A stretch of 47,195 nt of DNA from Anaerolineaceae bacterium UBA6133 (GCA_002435825.1 DIVL01000073.1:1-47195); one strand, 5' to 3'. Counted from the first letter of the stretch, positions 30,606-39,704 are shown. Numbers and translations are program-made. The notes: a model not told the origin generated them from the letters alone.

Positions 30606-31997
30606 ATGCTGGAACTGACCATCGCCACATATCACCAGTCTCTGCTCGAAAAACGACTGACCACCGAAGATCTGGTTGCTTTTTACCTTGATCGCATCCA
30701 GCGCTTTGACAACACCCTTTCCAGCATTATTTATGTCAATCCGGCTGCGATGGAGCTGGCGAGAGAATGCGATGACTATCTGTGCACAAACGGCACACTG
30801 CGTGGGAACCTGCACGGCGTCCCCGTGTTGGTCAAGGACAATATCGAGACTGCGGACATGCCAACGACTGCCGGGAGCTTAAGCCTTGAGGGCTTTTCAA
30901 CCGGTAAGGACGCGGATCTGGTGAGGCGCCTGAAAGCTGCCGGAGCGATCATCCTGGCGAAAACAAACTTGCATGAATTTGCCATCTGGGGTGAATCGAT
31001 CAGCTCGATCAAAGGTCAAACTTACAATCCTTACGACCCAAGCCGAACCCCGGGAGGTTCGAGCGGCGGCACTGGCGCTGCCCTGGCAGCAAATTTTGGC
31101 TTGGTAGGGATCGGAACCGACACGATCAATTCCATAAGGTCTCCCTCCAGCGCCAACAACCTGGTTGGAATCCGACCAACAGTTGGTTTGGTGAGTGAGG
31201 ACGGCATCGTGCCCTATTCCCTTACCCAGGACACAGCGGGACCGATGGCTCGCAATGTCGCTGATGCTGCTGCCGTCTTGAAGGTGATTGCTGTCCACGA
31301 TTTGCAAGAAACTCACGTTTCAAGCAGCCCGCGAATCGGCGTACTCAGGTCCTTTTTTGGTTCCGAACCGGTCAACGACGAAGTCAACCATGTTATGACT
31401 CAGGCTATAGAAGAACTGGGCGAGATGGGGATTGAAATCGTCGAAATTGGCGACCGGATCCAGATCGATGAGCTTGTTTCGAATATCAGCGTGCACTTGT
31501 ATGACCTCAAAGCCCACCTCAACAGCTATCTCGAAGCAGTCGGGGCACCCTACCCAAGCATTGATGCCATTTTACAAAGCGGATTGTACCATCCCGGAAT
31601 CAAAGACCATCTCGTTTACGCCAACCAGCTGGACATAACAGTACCTGAGTACCGGGAACGATTGAAAAAACGCGCCTTACTGCAAAAGCAGATGGAGTCT
31701 CTCTTTGCCACGCATCAGCTTGATGCATTGGTTTTTCCACATCAACAACAACTGGTGTGTAAAGTGGGAGGAAGTCAACTGCAGCGTAATGGAGCGCTCG
31801 CGGCAATTACCGGCTTCCCTTCGGTCTGCCTGCCTGCCGGCTTCTCCGCTCCCACAGCGCAAGCTCCCATCGGCGTACCTGTTGGTTTTGAGCTCTTTGG
31901 TCTGCCTGGCTGTGAGAGCCGTCTGATTGAGATTTCCAGCCTTTATGAACAGCACTATCCAAAACGGCAGGTACCAATTGAGGATGATTGGTTGTGA
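30606..31997 (+). CDS. Amidase-signature hydrolase
   Basis: A 463-residue protein of the amidase signature family (Ser-cisSer-Lys). The triad is visible: Lys77 in VLVKDNIE, Ser152 in PGGSSGG and the nucleophile Ser176 in GTDTINSIRSPSS. The loop before the nucleophile is normally GTDTGGS; here Ile-Asn replaces Gly-Gly, which may alter the oxyanion site or the substrate. It hydrolyses a C-N amide bond. It is divergent from the pucR remnant and FdrA operon and precedes the molybdenum hydroxylase genes, so its substrate is probably an amide arising in the same pathway. Confidence 0.88.
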   Translation: MLELTIATYHQSLLEKRLTTEDLVAFYLDRIQRFDNTLSSIIYVNPAAMELARECDDYLCTNGTLRGNLHGVPVLVKDNIETADMPTTAGSLSLEGFSTGKDADLVRRLKAAGAIILAKTNLHEFAIWGESISSIKGQTYNPYDPSRTPGGSSGGTGAALAANFGLVGIGTDTINSIRSPSSANNLVGIRPTVGLVSEDGIVPYSLTQDTAGPMARNVADAAAVLKVIAVHDLQETHVSSSPRIGVLRSFFGSEPVNDEVNHVMTQAIEELGEMGIEIVEIGDRIQIDELVSNISVHLYDLKAHLNSYLEAVGAPYPSIDAILQSGLYHPGIKDHLVYANQLDITVPEYRERLKKRALLQKQMESLFATHQLDALVFPHQQQLVCKVGGSQLQRNGALAAITGFPSVCLPAGFSAPTAQAPIGVPVGFELFGLPGCESRLIEISSLYEQHYPKRQVPIEDDWL

Positions 31998-32197
31998 AAT
32001 TTTCCAAAATTTGTCAATCATTCGGTTCAATAATTGGAATTATCAACAAGCAGGAGTCTTATGGCTGTATGTTAGAATTGTTGTGATTACGTCTATATCA
32101 GATATCGTTTCGTTGATATCTTAAGCACAAAAACCATAAATGAGAGCGCTACAAAAAGCGAAGAACACAACTTTATGGTAACAAAAGGAGGCTTTTA

Positions 32198-33049
32198 ATG
32201 ATAAGTAGGTTTACATACTTTAAGCCCCACAACCTCAATGAAGCAGTTCAATATCTCGAGAAGAAAGAGAAATCCTTTGTCCTGGCGGGCGGAACCGATT
32301 TGATGATTCTGCTCCGCAGAAATTTGATCAATGCTGAACACATAGTGGACATTAAAGCTCTCCCCGAGACAACTGCTTTTGAATTCATTGAAGGCGCTGG
32401 TTTAACAATCGGCGCTTCTGTTGTGGTGAATACTGTGGTTGACTCAGAAGTTGTCAAAGCCAAGTATCCTGCGCTGAACGAGGCAGCAGCATCCCTGGCG
32501 TCCTACCAACTGCGCAACCGCGCCACAGTAGTCGGAAATATCTGCAATGCTTCTCCAGGGGCGGATCTTCCCCCTGCTTTGTTAGTTTACGATGCTGTGG
32601 TCAACATTGCCGGTCCTCAAGGTATGCGCCAGGTTCCGTTACACGAGTTCTTCACTGGCGTGAAGCGCACAGTACTTCAGCGCGGCGAGTTGGTGGTTTC
32701 GGTGCAGATGCCTGAACCAGGAGAAGGCGATAAGAGCATCTACTTACGCCAGGCAAGGCTCCGCGGGCATGATCTCGCAACGGTTGGCGTTGCCAGCCGC
32801 ATCAAACCGGATGGCAAGGTGGCAATTGGCATCTGCGCGGTTGCCCCGACACCAAAACGGCTCTTCGCTCTTGAAGATATGATCAACGAGCGCGGGCTAT
32901 CCCAGGAAACCATCGAATGGGCCGCAGAAGAAATTCGTGAGCACATCCGTCCTATCACCGACGTACGTTCTTCAGCACAATACCGCCTGCAAATGGCATC
33001 TGTTTTGCTGAAACGCGGTCTGCTCGCTCTTATTGGCAAGGAGGCATAA
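32198..33049 (+). CDS. Molybdenum hydroxylase, FAD subunit
   Basis: A 283-residue FAD-binding subunit (CoxM/XdhB type): FVLAGGTDLMILLRRNLINA (about 27-46) and the second FAD motif ASYQLRNRATVVGNICNASPG with ADLPPALL, then the C-terminal CO-dehydrogenase flavoprotein domain. It moves electrons from the iron-sulfur subunit to the final acceptor. AGGAGG lies 6 bases before the ATG. The iron-sulfur and catalytic subunit genes follow with a 2-base gap and a 1-base overlap, so the three form one enzyme. Confidence 0.92.
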   Translation: MISRFTYFKPHNLNEAVQYLEKKEKSFVLAGGTDLMILLRRNLINAEHIVDIKALPETTAFEFIEGAGLTIGASVVVNTVVDSEVVKAKYPALNEAAASLASYQLRNRATVVGNICNASPGADLPPALLVYDAVVNIAGPQGMRQVPLHEFFTGVKRTVLQRGELVVSVQMPEPGEGDKSIYLRQARLRGHDLATVGVASRIKPDGKVAIGICAVAPTPKRLFALEDMINERGLSQETIEWAAEEIREHIRPITDVRSSAQYRLQMASVLLKRGLLALIGKEA

Positions 33050-33051
33050 AC

Positions 33052-33588
33052 ATGGACAACGTCAAAGATTGTTCTATGGTTACTGAGCACATTGAATCAG
33101 GTAAGCGTAAAGTTACCCTGAGCCTGACAGTCAATGGTCGCCAGATCGTTCGCGATGTTGACCCAAATATGACCCTGCTGCACTTCCTGCGGGACAATTT
33201 GAAATTGTTCGGCACGAAAGAAGCCTGCGGCGAAGGGGAATGCGGTGCCTGCACCATCATCATGAACGGCCAAGCCGTGACATCATGCATTATCCTGGCG
33301 GTCGAAGCTGAAGGAGCCGAGATCACGACAGTCGAGGGTCTGGCAGAAGATGGAAAACTCTCAATTTTGCAGGAAGAGTTCATCAGCCAGGATGCCCTGC
33401 AGTGCGGTTTTTGCACTCCAGGATTTCTGATGTCAACCCGCGCTTTGCTGGATAACAATCCGAATCCGACAGACGCAGAAATCGTTGAGGTTCTCGGCGG
33501 GAACCTGTGCCGCTGTACCGGCTACATTCCGATTATGCTGGCCGTAAGGCGCGCAGCAGAACGTGAACGAAAGGAGTTAGGCCGCTGA
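33052..33588 (+). CDS. Molybdenum hydroxylase, 2Fe-2S subunit
   Basis: A 178-residue protein with two iron-sulfur domains: plant-type cluster (ACGEGECGACTI, with a further Cys in TSCI) at about 58-84 and the helical domain with CGFCTPG and CRCTGY at about 117-160. Relatives are about 155-165 residues; the first 15 residues (with MVTEHIESGK) are an extra lead, and an internal start is possible. It passes electrons from the molybdenum site to FAD. It overlaps the next gene by one base (TGATG). Confidence 0.93.
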   Translation: MDNVKDCSMVTEHIESGKRKVTLSLTVNGRQIVRDVDPNMTLLHFLRDNLKLFGTKEACGEGECGACTIIMNGQAVTSCIILAVEAEGAEITTVEGLAEDGKLSILQEEFISQDALQCGFCTPGFLMSTRALLDNNPNPTDAEIVEVLGGNLCRCTGYIPIMLAVRRAAERERKELGR

Positions 33589-35999
33589 TGGACGAGAAAA
33601 AATACCAATCAAAGTACAAGCGGGTTGGTCAGGCTTATGACCGCAAAGACGCTCGCGAAAAAGTGACCGGGCAAGCTGTTTTTACCTATGACATGGAATT
33701 GCCTGGAATGCTGCACGCAAGGTGCCTTCTCTCTCCGTATGCCCGCGCCAGGATCGTGTCCATCGACACCAGCAAAGCCAAAGCCCTGCCTGGTGTTCGG
33801 GCTGTCCTGTGTGGTGAGGACTCAGATATCCTGGTCGGTCTCTACATGCAGGATAAACGTGTGTTGGCAAAGGGCGAAACCCGCTATCATGGCGATGTAG
33901 TCGCCGCTATCGCTGCTGATGATGAAGAAACAGCCGAACGCGCCATTTCGCTGCTGGACGTGGTTTATGAACCGTTGCAACCTGTTCACGACGTGGACGA
34001 AGCGCTCAGAGCCGAAATCCTGGTCCATGACGATATTAATGAACTGAAGCACTATGTTGGCGTCTTCTTCCCCCAGAAAGACTCCAATATCGCCAGCTGG
34101 AACAAGAGCAAGAAGGGCGACCTCGACATGGCATTCGAAGAGGCGGACTTGGTGGTTGAAAACGAATTCTCACTGCCAGCCGTTGCCCACGCACCGATGG
34201 AAACCCATGTGGCTATCGTCCAGGCTGACCCATACTCCAATAAGGTACGGATCTGGTCATCCGCTCAATCCCCCTTCGCCATCCGCCAGATCATGGCAGA
34301 CAGCTTCGGCATCTCTGAATCGGATGTCGAAGTCCATATTCCTTACGTCGGCGGCGGGTTTGGCGGCAAAGCCGGCATCCACCTTGAGCCGCTTGCCACG
34401 CTGCTATCGAGAGCCGCTGGTGGTCTGCCTGTGAAAGTGCGCGCCACCCGCGAACAAGAGTTCAACCAACTGCCAACCCGTGCTGGTATGCGCGGACGTA
34501 TCAAGACTGGTGTCACCAAGGAAGGTAAACTCACAGGGGTTAGAGCGGTCTATGACTGGGATAGCGGCGCGTATGCTGACTACGGTGTGAACGTTGGAAA
34601 GACCGCCGTCTATTCTGGCATCGGTCCGTACAAAGTTGACAATGCCAGCATTGACTCGAAAACAATTTACACCAACAAGGTGTTTAGCACCGCCTATCGC
34701 GGTTTTGGACACCTCGAAACCCACTGGTCGATTGAACGCCAGATGGATATCCTTTCTCAACATCTCCAGATCGACCCCTACGAATTCCGCATGATGAACC
34801 TGCTGAAACCTGGTGACCAAACCATGAGCGGCGAGGTGATCACGGAGAGTAACGGCAGCCCCAGTGATTGCCTGACAGCCGTGGTCAAGGAAATCGGCTG
34901 GACTGGTCGCAAGACGGAAGAAGAACGCCAACGTGAGTGGAAAACCGGCAAAGTGCGCGGTAAAGGCTTTGCCATGCTGCAAAAAGCGCCTGCCATGCCG
35001 GCAAACACCTCAACGTCAGTGATCATGCAAATGAATGGCGATGGGCATGTCAAGTTGATGATCGGGGCTGTCGACTTCGGTCAGGGAGCCATCACTGCCC
35101 TGGCGCAGATCGCTGCCCAGGAACTTGACATCCCGATCGAACACATCGAGATTTCGGCTGAAATTGACACGCGCGCCAACCCCTATGACTGGAACACGGT
35201 CGCATCCAAGCTCATCTTTATGGGCGGAAACGCGGTCATCAAAGCCAGCCGCGAGATGCTGCGAAAGATGAAAGAGATCGCTGCCCAGGCGCTGCGAACA
35301 GACCCGGAAAACTTATTGCATGCCAATGGTGAAGTTTATCATCGGCATAGTCCCGAGCGACGCCTGACCTACAAACAAATCGCCCTTGGTTACATGTACC
35401 CGAACGGTACCGGTATCGGCGGACCGCTCATTTCCAGCGGCAGCAGCATTGCTGACGGTCTGACCAATCTGCATCCGGAAACCGGTCAGGGATACCCCGC
35501 AGCCGTTTGGACCTTCGGCGCTCACGCGATAGAAATTGAAGTGGATGTAGAAACAGGCTACGTTGATGTCCTCAAAGTTGCCTCAGCTTTCGACATTGGT
35601 CAGGTGATCAATGAAAAACTTGTCTACGGTCAAATTTGTGGCGGCGTGGTGCAGGGTTTGGGTTCCGCGCTACTGGAAGGCTACAAATTTAACTCGGATG
35701 AACAGTTGATGAACCCTTCCTTTACCGATAACAAGATCCCGACCATGAAAGACATCCCCGGTAAAATCGTGCCGATCTACATCGAGAATCCTCAACACAA
35801 CGGTCCTTATGGCGCACGCGGTGTGGGAGAACATCCGATGATCTCCGTACCTTCAGCCGTGGGCAATGCTGTCTATGACGCCCTGGGAATTAATTTTCAC
35901 GTTCTGCCGCTCTCACCAGAAGCCATTGCACTGGGTATTGCGAGTGGCAAGAAATCAATTCTTTGTACTGATGTCGACTGTCTTCCTGGTCGTCATTGA
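33588..35999 (+). CDS. Molybdenum hydroxylase, catalytic subunit (xanthine dehydrogenase-like)
   Basis: An 803-residue protein of the xanthine dehydrogenase family. Motifs include VGGGFGGKAG at the cofactor site, TAYRGFGHLETH (the purine-hydroxylase AFRGFG position, unlike the CO dehydrogenase AYRCSFR loop), DFGQGAITALAQIAAQELDI and the C-terminal GARGVGEHP with the catalytic Glu. It hydroxylates a carbon next to a ring nitrogen or an aldehyde, with water as the oxygen source. The exact ring cannot be told, but the NCS2 permease downstream and the FdrA module upstream point to a purine, pyrimidine or related compound. Confidence 0.93.
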   Translation: MDEKKYQSKYKRVGQAYDRKDAREKVTGQAVFTYDMELPGMLHARCLLSPYARARIVSIDTSKAKALPGVRAVLCGEDSDILVGLYMQDKRVLAKGETRYHGDVVAAIAADDEETAERAISLLDVVYEPLQPVHDVDEALRAEILVHDDINELKHYVGVFFPQKDSNIASWNKSKKGDLDMAFEEADLVVENEFSLPAVAHAPMETHVAIVQADPYSNKVRIWSSAQSPFAIRQIMADSFGISESDVEVHIPYVGGGFGGKAGIHLEPLATLLSRAAGGLPVKVRATREQEFNQLPTRAGMRGRIKTGVTKEGKLTGVRAVYDWDSGAYADYGVNVGKTAVYSGIGPYKVDNASIDSKTIYTNKVFSTAYRGFGHLETHWSIERQMDILSQHLQIDPYEFRMMNLLKPGDQTMSGEVITESNGSPSDCLTAVVKEIGWTGRKTEEERQREWKTGKVRGKGFAMLQKAPAMPANTSTSVIMQMNGDGHVKLMIGAVDFGQGAITALAQIAAQELDIPIEHIEISAEIDTRANPYDWNTVASKLIFMGGNAVIKASREMLRKMKEIAAQALRTDPENLLHANGEVYHRHSPERRLTYKQIALGYMYPNGTGIGGPLISSGSSIADGLTNLHPETGQGYPAAVWTFGAHAIEIEVDVETGYVDVLKVASAFDIGQVINEKLVYGQICGGVVQGLGSALLEGYKFNSDEQLMNPSFTDNKIPTMKDIPGKIVPIYIENPQHNGPYGARGVGEHPMISVPSAVGNAVYDALGINFHVLPLSPEAIALGIASGKKSILCTDVDCLPGRH

Positions 36000-36041
36000 G
36001 TCAAAAAAGTGATGCATCAACAATACCTGAAAGCCCATGTG

Positions 36042-36072
36042 ATAGCCTTGCGCTCAATGAGCGCAAGGCTAT
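36042..36072. promoter_or_regulatory. Long perfect hairpin between hydroxylase and permease genes
   Basis: ATAGCCTTGCGCTCA and TGAGCGCAAGGCTAT are separated by one base, so a 12-base stem with a 7-base loop can form. No T-run follows. It may be a processing or attenuation point that sets the permease level apart from the enzyme genes. Confidence 0.6.
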
Positions 36073-36168
36073 GGGAAGAAAGGAGAGGAGCCCATAAAAT
36101 ATTGGTTCAGGCAGGTCGATTAACAGCTGAATATTCATATGATTAATAATAAAACAAGGAGAAAGCTA

Positions 36169-37548
36169 ATGGCTTGGTTTACTAAATCAGATAGTACCGT
36201 TGGTTACCTTCCAGATGAGACCCCACCATTCTGGAAGTTGTTACTTTACGCAATCCAGCAGGTTATTGTTATGTTCCCTGCTACGATTACAGTGGCTCTT
36301 ATCACAAAATTTCACATTTCAACCACCATTTTTGCCAGCGGTTTCGCAACACTTTGTTTCATTCTGGTCACCAAAGGCAAAATCCCCCTGTATTATGGCT
36401 CCAGTTTCTCCTACATTGGAGCTATCGTTGGATTGGTCGGCGCTGATTACTTGAATAGCGTAGCTATCCTCCCGGATGACAAAATTGCTATCGTGACCTT
36501 CGGTATTGTGATGTCTGGTCTGGTCTCAATCGCAGCTGGTTTCCTCGTCAAGAAACTTGGCAAGGATGTGATTGACAAAGTTCTTCCCGCATCAATTACC
36601 GGTCCCATAGCCATGGTCATCGGTCTGACATTGGCTGGAAACGCCATGGCTGACGCAGCTCCCGCAGTTGCTGGTCCTGGTTTCGTTAACAACCTGCCCT
36701 GGATCGTCTCACTGGTCACCTTGATTTCAACCATCATTTTCTCGGTTTACCTCAAGGGCTTCCTCTCACAACTGCCGCTGTTCCTCGGTATGATCGTTGG
36801 TGTAATCACCGGCGGCATCCTGACCCTCGCAACTGGCAATGATCTTTTCCGCCAGCTTCCCGAAGCTGTTGCCAGCCAGGGCATCTTTGCACTGCCGCAC
36901 TTTACTCTTCCAACGGTATACTGGCCAGCCGCGCTCGCCATCATGCCTGTCGCTCTTGCCACGATCCCAGAATCTACCGCGCACATCTACCAGTTGGATG
37001 TTTACGTGAATGATCTGGCAAGGAAACTCGGCAGCAAGAAGCAATACGACCTCGCAGATCGTCTTGGCGACAACTTGATCGGTGATGGTATTGGCGACAT
37101 GGTTGCTGGCGCGATGGGCGGTCCTGCTGGAACCAACTATGGTGAAAACATCAGCGCCATGGCGATCACCCGCGTGTTCTCTGTACCGGTTTTGATCACA
37201 GCCGCGACCATCGCCATGATCATCGCCTGCTTCACCCCCCTGGTAAAAGCCATCTACTCCATCCCCCTGAGCGTTATCGGCGGTCTGGAAATCTACCTGT
37301 TCGGCGCCATCGCTGCCCAGGGTATCGCCATCATGATCGACAAGCAGGTTGATATGTTCAGCGCCAAGAATATCGCTGTCATCGCCACCATTTCGGTCAT
37401 CGCCATTGGTGGACAGTACTACTTCGGCGGCATGATCCCATTCTTCGGAATGCAACTGCCTGCCCTGGCAACTGCCGCCATCTTTGGTATCGTGCTGAAT
37501 GCTCTGCTGAACATTGGCAAACCCAGAGATATATTTGCAGAAAAGTAA
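36169..37548 (+). CDS. NCS2-family nucleobase permease
   Basis: A 459-residue membrane protein with about 14 hydrophobic segments, of the nucleobase-cation symporter 2 family (uracil, xanthine, uric acid). Marks are the first-helix QQVIVMFPATITVAL, and in helix 10 GGPAGTNYGENISAMAITRV, the family signature with the Asn-Tyr-Gly-Glu-Asn core. It should import a purine or pyrimidine with protons. AAGGAG lies 8 bases before ATG 36169; the frame is open to 36139. It closes the plus-strand set with the molybdenum hydroxylase. Confidence 0.92.
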   Translation: MAWFTKSDSTVGYLPDETPPFWKLLLYAIQQVIVMFPATITVALITKFHISTTIFASGFATLCFILVTKGKIPLYYGSSFSYIGAIVGLVGADYLNSVAILPDDKIAIVTFGIVMSGLVSIAAGFLVKKLGKDVIDKVLPASITGPIAMVIGLTLAGNAMADAAPAVAGPGFVNNLPWIVSLVTLISTIIFSVYLKGFLSQLPLFLGMIVGVITGGILTLATGNDLFRQLPEAVASQGIFALPHFTLPTVYWPAALAIMPVALATIPESTAHIYQLDVYVNDLARKLGSKKQYDLADRLGDNLIGDGIGDMVAGAMGGPAGTNYGENISAMAITRVFSVPVLITAATIAMIIACFTPLVKAIYSIPLSVIGGLEIYLFGAIAAQGIAIMIDKQVDMFSAKNIAVIATISVIAIGGQYYFGGMIPFFGMQLPALATAAIFGIVLNALLNIGKPRDIFAEK

Positions 37549-37567
37549 GTAAACTGTTTTGATTGAC

Positions 37568-37615
37568 CTGCACCTCCAGAGTTGGAATAATTCCAGCCGA
37601 GGAGGTGCAGTTTTA
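37568..37615 (+). terminator. Terminator of the permease gene
   Basis: CTGCACCTCC (37568-37577) pairs with GGAGGTGCAG (37601-37610), with an inner TTGGAA/TTCCAG stem, then TTTTA. Confidence 0.8.
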
Positions 37616-37783
37616 ATGCGTCTGCGCAAATCATCCCTGCGGACAAAATCCAGGCTCCAGTGATCTCACAATGCATTATTTACAATTTCAATCTTATCCT
37701 TGCACTCACTTGCCAACCACTCACACGAATTGACTGGCCATTGGCATAAGCCCTTGGAAATTTTATTGGGCAAAGCCGCTTGG

Positions 37784-37939
37784 TTAGATTATGTGAAGCA
37801 GGTTCAGCACGAGCAAAATGATCGCGATGACGATCAGGGTATGGATCCAACTTCCGGTTTTTGGAAAATTAGGGATGACTCTCCCGCCAAAAAAGCCCAG
37901 AAGCCAGAGGATTACTAGAATGATTATTACTGTTGTCAT
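37784..37939 (-). CDS. lmo0937-family small membrane protein
   Basis: A 51-residue protein with two membrane helices (about 3-20 and 33-50) joined by GRVIPNFPKTGSWIH, the pattern of the lmo0937/DUF5670 family (LLGFFGG, then PKTG.WIH). The role is unknown; relatives are stress-induced. AAGGAG lies 7 bases before ATG 37939; the frame is open to 37969. It is last in a run of small stress genes on this strand. Confidence 0.8.
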   Translation of the reverse strand: MTTVIIILVILWLLGFFGGRVIPNFPKTGSWIHTLIVIAIILLVLNLLHII

Positions 37940-38110
37940 GAGATTTCTCCTTTTGTTTGATTCTGACAATTTCGTTTGGATGCCTCAAGTCTTCTAACTT
38001 TTGGCTTTGGACCTGACGGTCCTGATTTCAAAAATTCTTAACTTACCTTATCACCTTGCAAAGCAATATTCCGAAATGGCTTTTGCGTGCAGGCAGGTTC
38101 GAATTTTTAA

Positions 38111-38338
38111 TTAATTGAGCTCGGCGCTTTCGCCATTCCCCTCAAGTTCAGTTCCGGGATTTTCAATCTGATCTGCATGAAAGTATCCCAGGTAGACACC
38201 TGCTTGCGCCAGGTCTTCGTCTGTAACAACAAAAAAATTGATCCCACGTTTGATGCCAGTTAGCAATGATTGGGTCAATGGTGATGATGCTTTTTCCATG
38301 CTGGAACCTGAAAGTAATTTTCCAACCGCTCTGTTCAT
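38111..38338 (-). CDS. Small protein of unknown function
   Basis: A 75-residue soluble protein starting MNRAVGKLLSGSSMEKASS, with SLLTGIKRGINFFVVTDEDL and an acidic end. I recognise no family. GGAGAG lies 3-8 bases before the ATG, so it is probably expressed. It lies within the run of small stress genes. Confidence 0.6.
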   Translation of the reverse strand: MNRAVGKLLSGSSMEKASSPLTQSLLTGIKRGINFFVVTDEDLAQAGVYLGYFHADQIENPGTELEGNGESAELN

Positions 38339-38485
38339 TTGCTCTCCTCTTGATCTTTTTCTACCCTGTCACAAAACCGATATCAAATCAGATTGGCAGA
38401 TTTTGGCAGGGGCGATATTGACCACCCCTGCCGGGGAAAGGGTGCTGGATTGGCGTTCAAAAAATCCGACTGCAGGAATTTACTA

Positions 38486-38737
38486 TCATCGACGACGGAA
38501 GAAGCGAACGACAGCGATCAAGATGATGGCTCCCAGAAGCGTCACTAACATAGTCGGAAACGTGATCGCGTCGTTGATAGTGCCGATTTTTAGCAGCGGG
38601 CTGATGAACCAACCAGCTATGAAAGCACCTGCGATCGCGACGAGGATATTGACCAGGATGCTTTTGCGATCTTTCATAATGATTGATGCGACCCATCCTA
38701 TTAGTGCTGCTACGACTAAGTAAATAATGATGTTCAT
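38486..38737 (-). CDS. GlsB/YeaQ/YmgE-family membrane protein
   Basis: An 83-residue protein with three membrane helices. It matches the GlsB/YeaQ/YmgE (transglycosylase-associated) family: IGWVASIIMKDRKSILVNIL, the AGAFIAGWFISPLL segment, and TMLVTLLGAIILIAVVRFFR. The function is unknown; it is stress-induced in several bacteria. The frame is open to 38821 but the first family-like residues are at MNIIIYL (38737). The leader is A-rich with no clear ribosome binding site. Confidence 0.85.
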   Translation of the reverse strand: MNIIIYLVVAALIGWVASIIMKDRKSILVNILVAIAGAFIAGWFISPLLKIGTINDAITFPTMLVTLLGAIILIAVVRFFRRR

Positions 38738-38865
38738 GTTTTTTTTCTTTTCTACACTATGGCTGCACGGAAGATCTGTGCATTTCTTTGGGGCCTGCCA
38801 ATTCCAGGTTGGAAAGGGCAAACGGTATTTCCGGGGCTAAGTTTGAGGTTTGATTTCTATCCTGT

Positions 38866-38982
38866 TCAAGCGATAGCAATTTCCTCAACCTTCCGCCTTC
38901 GTTCAGCTTCAACCATCCTACCTGCAAACCAACCTACAACGGCTCCAGCGGTCAACCAGGTAATAAAGTTCCAGAAGTTCAT
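38866..38982 (-). CDS. 38-residue membrane protein, GlsB-like fragment family
   Basis: A very short gene: AAAGGAG lies 4-10 bases before ATG, and the product is MNFWNFITWLTAGAVVGWFA followed by GRMVEAERRRKVEEIAIA. One membrane helix carries the GAVVGWFAG pattern that also marks GlsB/YeaQ proteins, then a charged helix. The strong ribosome binding site, family-like motif and place next to a GlsB-like gene support a real gene, though it is easily overlooked. Confidence 0.72.
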   Translation of the reverse strand: MNFWNFITWLTAGAVVGWFAGRMVEAERRRKVEEIAIA

Positions 38983-39017
38983 CTTTCTCCTTTCATTCGT
39001 TAGCGCAAAACTATTCT

Positions 39018-39473
39018 CTAAATACGATCGTTTTCAGTAGTAGAGGTGGTAGTGGTCTGACTGCTGCTCACAGACAAGTCTGGAGCTTGCTCAGCAACTG
39101 TAGTTTGCCTGGTGCTGACTGCGCCGCGTGGTTTGTAGAAGAGAACATTCACCAAACGTACAAGCCCCCAACCGACCAGAGCATACACAATCATCGCGAG
39201 GAGGGTAGAGATCTCAAAAACCATTCCGCCGGCAGCCGGAGCACCCGTCAGGCTGGCAAAGGGAGCAACAAAGATGCCGGTCAGGTTATAGAGAAAGGTG
39301 GCAAAAGTATTAGCCTCGTTTACGCCGATTAATTTGAATAGGAAACGAAGCCCGAGCACTACTTCGAGAATCCCCAATACTAACCAAATTATCTGGGTAG
39401 CTTTAAAAGTAGTTGCACGCTCAGCTTGTCCTGATTCGTGATGTGTTGTATTTACTTCCTTGTATTCTGTCAT
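39018..39473 (-). CDS. YggT-like membrane protein
   Basis: A 151-residue protein: soluble start with ESGQAERATTFKATQIIWLV, then two or three membrane helices around YggT-like blocks (ILEVVLGLRFLFKLIGVNEA, FLYNLTGIFVAPF) and a Thr/Ser-rich tail. Related small membrane proteins are common in this lineage. GAGG lies before ATG 39473, and the start overlaps the CsbD stop by 4 bases (ATGA), so the two are coupled. Confidence 0.75.
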   Translation of the reverse strand: MTEYKEVNTTHHESGQAERATTFKATQIIWLVLGILEVVLGLRFLFKLIGVNEANTFATFLYNLTGIFVAPFASLTGAPAAGGMVFEISTLLAMIVYALVGWGLVRLVNVLFYKPRGAVSTRQTTVAEQAPDLSVSSSQTTTTSTTENDRI

Positions 39474-39664
39474 TCTGTCCTCTTTTTCCATTCTTCTTTA
39501 GCTTGACTTTGGGTGTACCCGTACTTTTCCTGGAGAAGTCCAGTCAATTTATCAAAGTTTCCATCGACCTTATCCAGATCATCATCGGTAAGTTTTCCCC
39601 ACCAGATCTTGGCCTGACCGCGGAATTGTTTCCACTTGCCTTCAAAAACGTTATTTTCTATCAT
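39470..39664 (-). CDS. CsbD-family stress protein
   Basis: A 64-residue hydrophilic protein of the CsbD family: FEGKWKQFRGQAKIWWGKLT, then LTGLLQEKYGYTQSQAKEEW. The family is induced in general stress; its molecular role is unknown. Usual length. It lies between DUF883 and YggT genes on the same strand. Confidence 0.9.
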   Translation of the reverse strand: MIENNVFEGKWKQFRGQAKIWWGKLTDDDLDKVDGNFDKLTGLLQEKYGYTQSQAKEEWKKRTE

Positions 39665-39704
39665 GTTTCCTCATCTTCTCTATCGAATTTGTTATCCTGA
39701 TGCC

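Noticed and set aside
36766..37629. Long minus-strand frame (287 codons) opposite the NCS2 permease
   Set aside because: Low-complexity Gly/Asp/His composition typical of an antisense frame; the permease on the plus strand is certain.
38405..38432. GGCAGGGG/CCCCTGCC inverted repeat as a terminator
   Set aside because: No T-run on the relevant strand, and the loop is long; left unassigned.
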